Source: Verrucomicrobiales bacterium
GTDB lineage: Bacteria; Verrucomicrobiota; Verrucomicrobiia; Verrucomicrobiales; Akkermansiaceae
Reading direction: 5' to 3'
Length of the DNA: 6,293 bases
Assembly: GCA_002729295.1 (NCBI GenBank)
Contig: PBTU01000066.1
Span: 3,999-10,291 of the forward strand
Shown here one piece after another: positions 1 to 5,940 of this stretch; the first letter of the stretch is position 1, and each line of letters starts with the position of its first letter. A program made the position numbers and the translations under genes. The notes beneath the pieces were generated by a model that ran no database searches, was not told where the DNA came from, and saw nothing but the letters and a program-made list of their open reading frames with translations.

Positions 1-743
1 CGGCGCTTCCCGAAGAAGGTCCCGATTGGGACTTTGTGGAGGCCGTCGTGGCTGACCTGAAACGCCGTCTCGACTCAATGGGCCCCGTGAATCTCGATGC
101 CATTGAAGAATTTGACGAGCTTGAGGAGCGTCACACCTTTACCAAGAATCAGCACGACGATTTGGTGAATTCCAAAGCCAAGCTTCTGGAGATCATTCAA
201 CGGATTAACATTGAGTCCGAGCGCCTCTTCGCCGAGACCTTTAAGGCTGTTGCCAAGAACTTCAAGGGAATGTTCAAACGTCTCTTCGGTGAGAAGGCGA
301 CGGCAGATCTCATTCTTCAGGACGAGGATGACCCGCTTGAGTGCGGTATCGAGGTGATTGCGAAACCTCCGGGTAAGAAGCTGCAGTCAATCACCTTGCT
401 GTCCGGTGGTGAGCGTTCGATGACGGCGGTTGCGCTACTCTTCTCGATATACATGGTTAAACCGAGTCCGTTCTGTGTTCTCGATGAGTTGGATGCGCCG
501 CTCGATGAATCGAACATTGGACGCTTCCTGAAAGTGCTCGATGCCTTCATTGATCAAAGTCAGTTCATCATCGTGACGCACTCCAAGCGCACCATGGAGC
601 GTGCCGATGTCATGTATGGCGTGACGATGGAAGAGTTCGGGGTTTCGAAGCCGGTCGGAATGCGCCTCACCTCGGAGAAGGACAGTCCGAGAGGAGAGAC
701 AAAATCGGCTGCCAAGAAAGCGGCGATAAGGTTGGATGCCTGA
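1..743 (+). CDS. smc: Chromosome segregation protein SMC, C-terminal part (5' truncated by window edge)
   Basis: The frame is open to the left edge (first whole codon at 3, reading ALPEEGPDWDF before the GTG at 36), so this is the tail of a longer gene and the GTG at 36 is not its start. The visible part is the end of the coiled coil (MGPVNLDAIEEFDELEER) followed by the C-terminal ATPase lobe. It has the ABC signature LSGGE at 399-413, Walker B FCVLDE at 471-488 with catalytic Glu at 486-488, the D-loop LDES, and the switch His in VTHSKR at 579-581. SMC family proteins form ATP-dependent ring dimers with ScpA and ScpB that compact and segregate the chromosome. The wording ERSMTAVALLFSIYMVKPSPFCVLDELDAPLDES and VSKPVG resembles PVC-group SMC sequences as I remember them. 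The last 25 or so residues are a Lys/Arg-rich tail. RecN or Rad50 are less likely given the continuous SMC-type motif order. Confidence 0.95.
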   Translation, partial: ALPEEGPDWDFVEAVVADLKRRLDSMGPVNLDAIEEFDELEERHTFTKNQHDDLVNSKAKLLEIIQRINIESERLFAETFKAVAKNFKGMFKRLFGEKATADLILQDEDDPLECGIEVIAKPPGKKLQSITLLSGGERSMTAVALLFSIYMVKPSPFCVLDELDAPLDESNIGRFLKVLDAFIDQSQFIIVTHSKRTMERADVMYGVTMEEFGVSKPVGMRLTSEKDSPRGETKSAAKKAAIRLDA

Positions 744-754
744 GTTGAAGGAGA

Positions 755-780
755 CCCTTCCTAATCTTTTTTGGGAAGGG
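755..780. terminator. Possible weak bidirectional terminator hairpin between convergent genes
   Basis: A perfect 7-base inverted repeat, CCCTTCC at 755-761 and GGAAGGG at 774-780, encloses a 12-base loop containing six Ts. It lies just after the smc stop (741-743) and overlaps the final codons of the convergent gene ending at 761. There is no T tract after the stem on either strand, so it is not a canonical intrinsic terminator. The position between convergent genes is the main support. Confidence 0.3.
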
Positions 781-1222
781 AACCGCTTCGGCGGATTGTC
801 GTGACATAACGGTCTTTGACTGGTCCCCGGTCAGGTTTTTTGGGGGATTGTTCCAGGGTGAATTCCTCTCCGCAAAAATAACAACGAAATCGGCTGATGA
901 TCAGGGCGGCGAGGGCAAGGCGGGTTCGGTAACTCCCGAATGATTTCTTAGCATTGTGATGCTCGTTGCATTTGGCGCGGGAGAGTAGCGGGGCCATGCA
1001 AAGCTGGCAGCGGCAGCGGGCGGACCAGAATGCACAGACGATCCACGTGAAGATACAGACGAGGCCTGTCGTGAGAGTAATCCAGTAAGATTGCTCCGAG
1101 CGCTCATACCAAGCGTATCCGATCCCAGCCAACAAAGCCAGGACGGCGAAGCGGTTGAGGATTAGGAAGAGGCTGGATATTCTGATGGCGCGAGCCATTC
1201 CTGGACGTCTGGTATAGTGCAT
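761..1222 (-). CDS. Small membrane protein with two predicted helices and a C-terminal zinc-ribbon-like Cys cluster
   Basis: This 153-residue protein has a basic N terminus and two hydrophobic segments at about 17-37 and 46-66. A Cys/His-rich region follows: C70, C72, C75 (CRCQLC), C85, H88 or H89, and C114-x2-C117 (RCYFCGEEF). The CxxC pairs and intervening Cys/His suggest one or two zinc ribbons; the basic stretch between them (GSYRTRLALA) could contact nucleic acid or lipid head groups. I recall similar short proteins with a CPLC...GSxRxRxALS...RFRCPYCGE pattern in Verrucomicrobia, without an assigned function. Two starts are possible, M1 at 1222 and M9 at 1198. Each has a purine-rich stretch (AAAGGA, AGGA) almost touching the ATG, so neither is well supported. 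Transcription is convergent with smc and divergent from the propeller gene at 1369. Confidence 0.75.
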   Translation of the reverse strand: MHYTRRPGMARAIRISSLFLILNRFAVLALLAGIGYAWYERSEQSYWITLTTGLVCIFTWIVCAFWSARCRCQLCMAPLLSRAKCNEHHNAKKSFGSYRTRLALAALIISRFRCYFCGEEFTLEQSPKKPDRGPVKDRYVTTIRRSGSLPKKD

Positions 1223-1288
1223 GTCCTTTACGTGATGAATATTGATTTTTTGGAAATGAGCAATGAGCTTCTCTTGAGTCGCGCGATT

Positions 1289-1312
1289 ATTCCAGTGGGA
1301 ATTGACTGGAAT
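1289..1312. promoter_or_regulatory. Perfect inverted repeat in a divergent spacer (candidate operator or hairpin)
   Basis: ATTCCAGT at 1289-1296 and ACTGGAAT at 1305-1312 form a perfect 8+8 inverted repeat around an 8-base centre. It lies within the 146-base spacer (1223-1368) between divergently transcribed genes. The right half-site overlaps TTGACT at 1302-1307, which resembles a -35 hexamer for the rightward gene, although no convincing -10 follows at 16-18 bases. A dimeric repressor or activator site is the natural reading; a short RNA hairpin is the alternative. Otherwise this spacer shows nothing clear. Confidence 0.35.
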
Positions 1313-1368
1313 TTGGCGAAATGAGAGATGGTCCTGCCTCCATCGTGTGCCTAGTCTCGCCTCTGATA

Positions 1369-2292
1369 ATGAAACAGCTTTTTCTTTCTCTTCTCGGTGT
1401 CGGCGCAGTTTTTTCGGCTCCTTTTGGACAACAAATTAGCGAGTCCGGGATTCGGCATTCCTTTCTGATTACCGGAACCAAGACCGCTATTGTCAGCGAG
1501 GACTCGGAAATCATTTGGGAGGTTCCACAGAGATCACGCGATGGTGAGGTCCTGCCAAATGGCAATGTTCTCGTTTCTTTTGGAAAAGAGGTGAGGGAAT
1601 TCACGCGGGATAAGAAGGTGGTATTCCACTATAAGCTGAGCAAGGAGAATAGCGAAGTAGGCACTGCCAAGAGGTTGGCCAATGGCAACACCCTGATCAC
1701 GGAATTAGGCGGGAAGCCTCGATTGCTAGAGGTTTCTTCCGACGGGAAAATCGTGGTGGATTGTCCCCTAAAGCCGGACACTGACAATGCCCACATGCAG
1801 ACCCGGATGGCTCGTAAATTGCCCAATGGAAATTATCTCGCCCCTCACCTTTTGGCCTTTGCAATCAAGGAATATACGCCAGACGGTAAAGTGGTCAGGG
1901 TCATCAAGACCGACTTGGACGAACTGGGCGGAAGAAAGGAACGCAACTGGCCGTTCACTGCGATCATGCTCGATGATGGGAAGATCATGGCCAATCTTAC
2001 CAACGGAAATAAGACCGTGGTGTTTGATCAGGGCGGCAAGGTGGTTTGGAAGGCTACCAACAAAGAGGTTGCCGGTCGCTTTGCCGATCCTTGCGGTGGT
2101 CAGGCCTTAGCAAATGGGAATTTTGTCATTTGCAGTTACGGGCAAAAAGCAGACGACAAACCCAAGGTCTTCGAGGTGACGAAGGATCACACGGTGGTCT
2201 GGGAGTTCAAGGTTCCCAGGTTCAAGGGAGTCCATGAAATTCACGTTCTGACGACAAACGGAAAGCCTACCAAGGCGTCCCCCCGCCGTTAA
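1369..2292 (+). CDS. Secreted beta-propeller-like repeat protein with LPNGN motifs
   Basis: From the ATG at 1369 the product is 307 residues with a typical signal peptide (MKQLFLSLLGVGAVFS, cleavage near residue 16-17). An in-frame ATG at 1321 would add 16 residues in front of it and spoil the leader, so 1369 is preferred although no clear ribosome binding site precedes it. The mature part has at least five repeats of L-x-(N/D)G-(N/K)-x-(L/M/V) followed by a second strand pair. They start at about residues 62 (LPNGNVL), 103 (LANGNTL), 151 (LPNGNYL), 201 (LDDGKIM) and 248 (LANGNFV). Most end in a DGK-VVW/F type turn. The segment at 31-52 could supply a sixth blade, giving a six-bladed propeller like the PQQ-like or arylsulfotransferase-like folds. 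No catalytic His/Arg set is evident, so I read it as a binding or scaffold protein in the periplasm or outside the cell. Its 3' end overlaps the convergent SDR gene by 26 bases. Confidence 0.8.
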   Translation: MKQLFLSLLGVGAVFSAPFGQQISESGIRHSFLITGTKTAIVSEDSEIIWEVPQRSRDGEVLPNGNVLVSFGKEVREFTRDKKVVFHYKLSKENSEVGTAKRLANGNTLITELGGKPRLLEVSSDGKIVVDCPLKPDTDNAHMQTRMARKLPNGNYLAPHLLAFAIKEYTPDGKVVRVIKTDLDELGGRKERNWPFTAIMLDDGKIMANLTNGNKTVVFDQGGKVVWKATNKEVAGRFADPCGGQALANGNFVICSYGQKADDKPKVFEVTKDHTVVWEFKVPRFKGVHEIHVLTTNGKPTKASPRR

Positions 2293-3025
2293 CGTGCAGG
2301 GTTTGTCCGGTGATGAAGGAAGATTCCTCCAGTGCGAAAAATCTCACCGCATTGGCGACGTCGGCCGGTGTGCCCCAGCGTCCGGCAGGGATTTGAGCAA
2401 GGTAGCCGTCTTTCATTTCCTGTGGATCTTTTTCGTGTCGTTCGACGGGAATCCATCCGGGCGCGACCATGTTGACGGTGATGCCAAAAGGGGCGAGTTC
2501 CTTGGCCATGCTGCGTGACCACCCGATCTGTCCGCCTTTCGCTGCGACGTAGGCCGAGAAGTTGGGGACCGAATGGGCATAGACCTCGGAGGTGATGTTG
2601 ATAAAGCGGCCCCATCCTTTTTCCTTCATGCTTGGGAGTGCAGCCTGAGCGAGAAGGAGGGGGCTGATGACGAAGAAATCAAGCATCGAGCGGTAGAATT
2701 CCTCGTCGTAGTCCTCGATCGGTTTTTGCGGCTGGTCCGGCGTGGCGTTGGGCACGATAATATCGACAGCGCCCAGTTCGTTACCCGCTTGTTCGATGAG
2801 GCGTTTGACTTCGGATTCCTTTGAAACGTCCGCTTTGATTGCGATGGCCTTGCCGCCTTTGGCGATGATTTCCTCCGCAACTTCTTCTCCGCGGGCGATG
2901 TTATTGAAGGCATTGACGACGACACTGGCTCCGGCATCGGCGAGGCCTATGGCGACTTCGGCTCCGAGGCCCTTACTGCTTCCGGTGACGAGGGCGACGT
3001 GGCCCTTGAGTGAGTATTGAGACAT
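2267..3025 (-). CDS. Short-chain dehydrogenase/reductase (SDR), FabG-like
   Basis: From the ATG at 3025 the product is 252 residues, the usual length for classical SDRs, beginning MSQYSLKGHVALVTG. An in-frame ATG at 3085 would add 20 low-complexity residues with no matching domain and no ribosome binding site, so it was not chosen. Visible motifs are the NAD(P) glycine motif TGSSKGLG at 14-21, the D66-V67 adenine contact, S146 (ITSEVY), and Y159-x3-K163 (YVAAK) as the catalytic pair. PGW at 189-191 and a C-terminal NGGG complete the fold. The cytosolic enzyme should oxidise or reduce a carbonyl/hydroxyl substrate; which one cannot be told. Two positions are unusual: the NNAG motif reads VPNAT (91-95), and the helix-4 Asn of the catalytic tetrad appears to be F118. 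It is the last gene of the minus-strand cluster, 71 bases after the rhodanese gene. Confidence 0.9.
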   Translation of the reverse strand: MSQYSLKGHVALVTGSSKGLGAEVAIGLADAGASVVVNAFNNIARGEEVAEEIIAKGGKAIAIKADVSKESEVKRLIEQAGNELGAVDIIVPNATPDQPQKPIEDYDEEFYRSMLDFFVISPLLLAQAALPSMKEKGWGRFINITSEVYAHSVPNFSAYVAAKGGQIGWSRSMAKELAPFGITVNMVAPGWIPVERHEKDPQEMKDGYLAQIPAGRWGTPADVANAVRFFALEESSFITGQTLHVNGGGTPW

Positions 3026-3096
3026 TAGGAATGAGGGGGTGGATTTGATTTTCGGTGGCGGGTGGGATGTCAGGCTGAGCGACATGCGCGGAGAAA

Positions 3097-3477
3097 TTAG
3101 CCCTGAGATTTTGGTTTAACAATGGGAAGTTTGGCTGCTTTCCAGCCGTCGAATCCGGAGTGAAGGTGATAGACCTTGGTGAAGCCGAGTTTCTTCCAGA
3201 TTGGGAGTGATTTCCCGCCACGTCCGCCTGACTTGCAGTGTGTCACGTAGGCTTTTTTGGGGTCCAGTTCGGCAAGTTGTTTCTCAAAGTCCCTCCCGAA
3301 AAAATTGATCAGCTTGGCTCCCTTGATGTGACCTTTGGCAAATTCTTCGGGCGTGCGAATATCGATCACCTGCGGAGGATTCTTCAAGGCCAGAAGAGTC
3401 TGTGCTTTTTCAGGAGTAATGTCTTCAGCAAGAAGGGCAAGCGGAAGAAGAAGGATGGTAAGGAATAATCTTTTCAT
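3097..3477 (-). CDS. Exported single-domain rhodanese-like protein
   Basis: This 126-residue protein has a signal peptide (MKRLFLTILLLPLALLA, cleavage about residue 17) and one rhodanese domain. The conserved N-terminal motif VIDIRTPEEFAKGHIKGA is at 37-54. The active-site loop C81-KSGGRG follows a beta strand (AYVTH), and the closing motif is VYHLHSGFDGWKAA at 102-115. C81 would carry the persulfide when sulfur is moved from thiosulfate or a similar donor to a thiol acceptor. The six-residue loop size matches sulfurtransferases rather than Cdc25-type phosphatases. With the leader it should act in the periplasm. The start lies 9 bases after the purB stop, so the two are probably co-transcribed, although no functional link to purine synthesis is apparent. 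No Shine-Dalgarno sequence is visible; translation may depend on coupling to purB. Confidence 0.9.
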   Translation of the reverse strand: MKRLFLTILLLPLALLAEDITPEKAQTLLALKNPPQVIDIRTPEEFAKGHIKGAKLINFFGRDFEKQLAELDPKKAYVTHCKSGGRGGKSLPIWKKLGFTKVYHLHSGFDGWKAAKLPIVKPKSQG

Positions 3478-3486
3478 AAGATCGAT

Positions 3487-4905
3487 TTAGAGAATCGAAC
3501 CTGGTGAGTAATCAGCTGCTCCGGGGTGAGCGGAAGAGAGATCGCTGATGGCTTTTCCGAAGTGCTTGATTTGCACTTTGGCCTGGCCAACATTACTGCG
3601 GCCTTGCTCAAGGATAGCGGCAAGTTGCGCTTGGTCGAGAGGGAGTCGCTCGTCGGCTTCGAGGCGTTCGAGGAGATTGTTGGTGGACGCCTTGCCATTG
3701 CGCAAGTCGTGCACGGTGGCGACGGCGTGCTCTTTGATCGCTTCGTGCGCGGTTTCGCGTCCCACGCCAGCTTTGACCGCTTCCATCATGATGGTCGTGG
3801 TGAGAAGGAAGGGGAGATAGTGTGCGTTTTCTTTTTCAATGACGGCGGGATAGGCATCGATCTGTCCAAGAATGGTCAGGAAGGTTTCGTAGAGTCCGTC
3901 GATGGCGTAGAAGGCATCAGGCAGCATCACGCGGCGCACAACCGAGCAGGAAACATCGCCTTCATTCCATTGGTCGCCGGCGAGGTTGGATGCCATGGCG
4001 AGGTGCCCTTTGAGGATCGCATGGAAACCGTTGACGCGTTCACAGGAACGGGAGTTCATCTTGTGCGGCATCGCGGAAGAGCCGGTTTGGCCCTTGGCGA
4101 ATCCTTCGCTGGCTGTCTCGTGACCGGCCATAAGGCGGAGGGTCTTGGCGAGAGAAGAAGGACCGGAGGCAAGATCGACAAGTGAACTCACAATACGGAA
4201 GTCGAGTGAACGCGGGTAAACTTGTCCCACGTTGGTCCAGGCTTGGGGAAGGCCCAGGTGTTCGCGGACTTGTTCGTCGAGCGCGGCGACTTTTTCCGTG
4301 TCGCCATTGAAGAGAGAAACCTGATCCATTTGGGTGCCGACTGCTCCCTTGAGTCCGCGGACGGGGTAGGCATTGAGAATTGACTCGATGTGGTGGAAGG
4401 CGCTGAGTAATTCTTCTCCAAACATGGAGAGACGTTTTCCAAAGGTGGTGGGTTGGGCCGCGACATTGTGGGTGCGCGCGGTAATCATGAGATCGGACCA
4501 TTGGTCGGCCCGCTCGGACATGCGGGCGAGGACGGCGACGGTTTTATTGCGGATGACTTCAAGTGAACGGTAAACCTGAAGTTGCTCCACGTTCTCGGTG
4601 AGGTCGCGCGAGGTCATGCCTTTGTGAATGTGCTCATGACCGGCGAGGTCGTTGAATTCCTCAATGCGGGCCTTCACGTCGTGTCGGGTGATCCGCTCGC
4701 GCTCGTCAATGGCGGCGAGGTTGACCTGGGCCTTGACTGATTCGTAGGCGGCGATGGCTTCGGCTGGGATATCGAGCCCGAGGTTCTGCTGGGCTTTCAT
4801 GACCGCGATCCAGAAATCGCGTTCAAGGATAATGCGGCCTTCGGGAGACCAGATGTCACGGATTTGGGCGGCGGCGTAGCGTTCGGCGAGGACGTTTGGG
4901 ATCAC
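3487..4905 (-). CDS. purB: Adenylosuccinate lyase
   Basis: This 472-residue cytosolic enzyme of the fumarase/aspartase superfamily removes fumarate from SAICAR and from adenylosuccinate, giving AICAR and AMP in purine synthesis. The superfamily signature GSSAMPHKMN is at 275-284, with the catalytic Ser in the flexible loop. HKGMTSRDLTENVEQLQ at 94-110 and ARTHNVAAQPTTFGKR at 143-158, with conserved His146, form other active-site regions. The start is GTG at 4905 (residues MIPNVLAERYA); no upstream in-frame alternative is needed because the family begins with this motif. No strong ribosome binding site precedes it. The sequence follows the long 472-residue type I remember from Mycobacterium (NVLATRYAS start, TRSCERVNG, PGAIL end) more closely than the roughly 430-456 residue Bacillus or E. 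coli enzymes. It is the second gene of the minus-strand cluster, 47 bases after the upstream gene. Confidence 0.97.
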   Translation of the reverse strand: MIPNVLAERYAAAQIRDIWSPEGRIILERDFWIAVMKAQQNLGLDIPAEAIAAYESVKAQVNLAAIDERERITRHDVKARIEEFNDLAGHEHIHKGMTSRDLTENVEQLQVYRSLEVIRNKTVAVLARMSERADQWSDLMITARTHNVAAQPTTFGKRLSMFGEELLSAFHHIESILNAYPVRGLKGAVGTQMDQVSLFNGDTEKVAALDEQVREHLGLPQAWTNVGQVYPRSLDFRIVSSLVDLASGPSSLAKTLRLMAGHETASEGFAKGQTGSSAMPHKMNSRSCERVNGFHAILKGHLAMASNLAGDQWNEGDVSCSVVRRVMLPDAFYAIDGLYETFLTILGQIDAYPAVIEKENAHYLPFLLTTTIMMEAVKAGVGRETAHEAIKEHAVATVHDLRNGKASTNNLLERLEADERLPLDQAQLAAILEQGRSNVGQAKVQIKHFGKAISDLSSAHPGAADYSPGSIL

Positions 4906-4952
4906 GCTGCGAGCAAAATCCTAAATGCTGGAAATTGAAACCCAAAACCGCT

Positions 4953-5843
4953 TCAAATCAGCACGGAGCTCAGTGCAGCGATGAGTTTTTCGCGAAGCGG
5001 GAGGCCTTTTTGATAGAGAGCGAGCTGTTCGGCCTCATATTGACGCCGTCCTTCCTGGGTTTCGATGGGGATGGGCGGGTAGCCATAATCGGTAAGGTCG
5101 TAGGGCGAGGCACGCATATCGATCTCGCGGGCCTCGATGGCGAAGAAGAGAGTTTCGCGAAGGAGATCGGAGGAAATCCAGGGCGAGCTTTTATAAGCCC
5201 ACTTGTAGAGGTCCATATTAGTGTGGATGCAGCCGGGTTGCTCGTGTTCTTCGCGGGAATGCAGAGAGGGGGAGAGCTTGTTGAGCGGAATGGCAGTGGG
5301 CGTGAAGAAGCGGAAGGCGTCGAAGTGGGAGCAACAGATCGGGCGCGAGTTGACCAAGGCGTCAATTTCTTTCTGGGAAAGACGCAGTGGGGCGCTTTCC
5401 CGATGGCGGATATCGCCTCCCTCACAAACCATGGCCCACTCGTGCAGTCCGTGGCAGGCGAGATTGGGCGGGCGGGATTGGGTGAGTTTGAGAAGTTGCA
5501 AAATCCACTGCAGACGTTCGCGTCCCTTGTCGGTGAGCCGGGAGGTGTCGATACTCACCACGCCATTCTCACGGCGATAGTATTTTGGGGAGAACCCGTG
5601 CTTGGGATCATCTTCCAGCACCACTCCGACTCCCGGATGCCAGCCTTCCAGGCGTCCGAGTGAGAAGGAATAATAGGTATTGAGGAAATCGTATACGGGA
5701 TGCTTTTCCCGTCGGGATCTCCGCTTCCGCATCGGGATGGTGATCTTTTCGACTTCTACCCGATGGGACGACGCCAAGTGTTTCCACTCGGAAGTCTCTA
5801 ACACGGGAGGGGTTTCAAGATCAGAAGGCATGAGAGTTGTCAC
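4953..5843 (-). CDS. Conserved uncharacterised protein (family often labelled 3-methyladenine DNA glycosylase)
   Basis: This 296-residue cytosolic protein has strongly patterned blocks: EKHPVYDFLNTYYSF at 46-60, WHPGVGVVL at 68-76, CHGLHEWAMV at 130-139, CSHFDAFRFFTP at 171-182, EQPGCIHTNMDLYKWAYK at 201-218 and DMRASPYDL at 242-250. I recognise these from a family in Actinobacteria and Verrucomicrobia that databases often name 3-methyladenine DNA glycosylase. I see no helix-hairpin-helix GPD motif and no AAG-type motif, so that name is not supported here. The conserved His, Cys, Asp and Glu suggest an enzyme, perhaps metal-dependent, but no reaction can be assigned. The longest start is GTG at 5843, with AAGG five bases upstream; an ATG at 5831 (residue 5) is the alternative and would suit a very short leader. 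It is the first gene of the cluster and precedes purB by 47 bases. Confidence 0.85.
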   Translation of the reverse strand: MTTLMPSDLETPPVLETSEWKHLASSHRVEVEKITIPMRKRRSRREKHPVYDFLNTYYSFSLGRLEGWHPGVGVVLEDDPKHGFSPKYYRRENGVVSIDTSRLTDKGRERLQWILQLLKLTQSRPPNLACHGLHEWAMVCEGGDIRHRESAPLRLSQKEIDALVNSRPICCSHFDAFRFFTPTAIPLNKLSPSLHSREEHEQPGCIHTNMDLYKWAYKSSPWISSDLLRETLFFAIEAREIDMRASPYDLTDYGYPPIPIETQEGRRQYEAEQLALYQKGLPLREKLIAALSSVLI

Positions 5844-5849
5844 TCTGGC

Positions 5850-5878
5850 CTTATCGGAAATAGATCCGGAGATGGCAA
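5850..5878 (-). promoter_or_regulatory. Candidate sigma-70-type promoter for the four-gene minus-strand cluster
   Basis: On the minus strand, TTGCCA (5878-5873; 5 of 6 to TTGACA) and GATAAG (5855-5850; 4 of 6 to TATAAT) are separated by exactly 17 bases. The -10 ends six bases before the GTG at 5843, so transcription would begin at or next to that codon. The message would then be leaderless from the GTG, or have a roughly 12-base leader to the ATG at 5831. The AAGG that could act as a ribosome binding site for the GTG overlaps the -10, so both cannot be used at once. Confidence 0.35.
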
Positions 5879-5940
5879 GAGCACCGAATTCATTTCCATC
5901 CTTTTGGTTTGCCTAATCCACTAGGAAATTTCATTTCGGT

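Noticed and set aside
1321..1368. Upstream ATG at 1321 as the propeller start
   Set aside because: It would put 16 residues ahead of a standard signal peptide beginning at 1369, and it has no better ribosome binding site.
3026..3085. Longer SDR start at 3085
   Set aside because: The extra 20 residues are Ser/Pro/Lys-rich and precede the normal SDR N terminus; no Shine-Dalgarno supports it, though the 11-base gap to the rhodanese gene would be tidy.
3526..4185. A long plus-strand open frame (219 codons) opposite purB
   Set aside because: It is fully antisense to a highly conserved enzyme, has no recognisable domain, and is explained by codon bias of the true gene.
4896..5663. A 255-codon plus-strand open frame opposite the 4953-5843 gene
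   Set aside because: The minus-strand protein has clear family motifs throughout; the antisense product has none.
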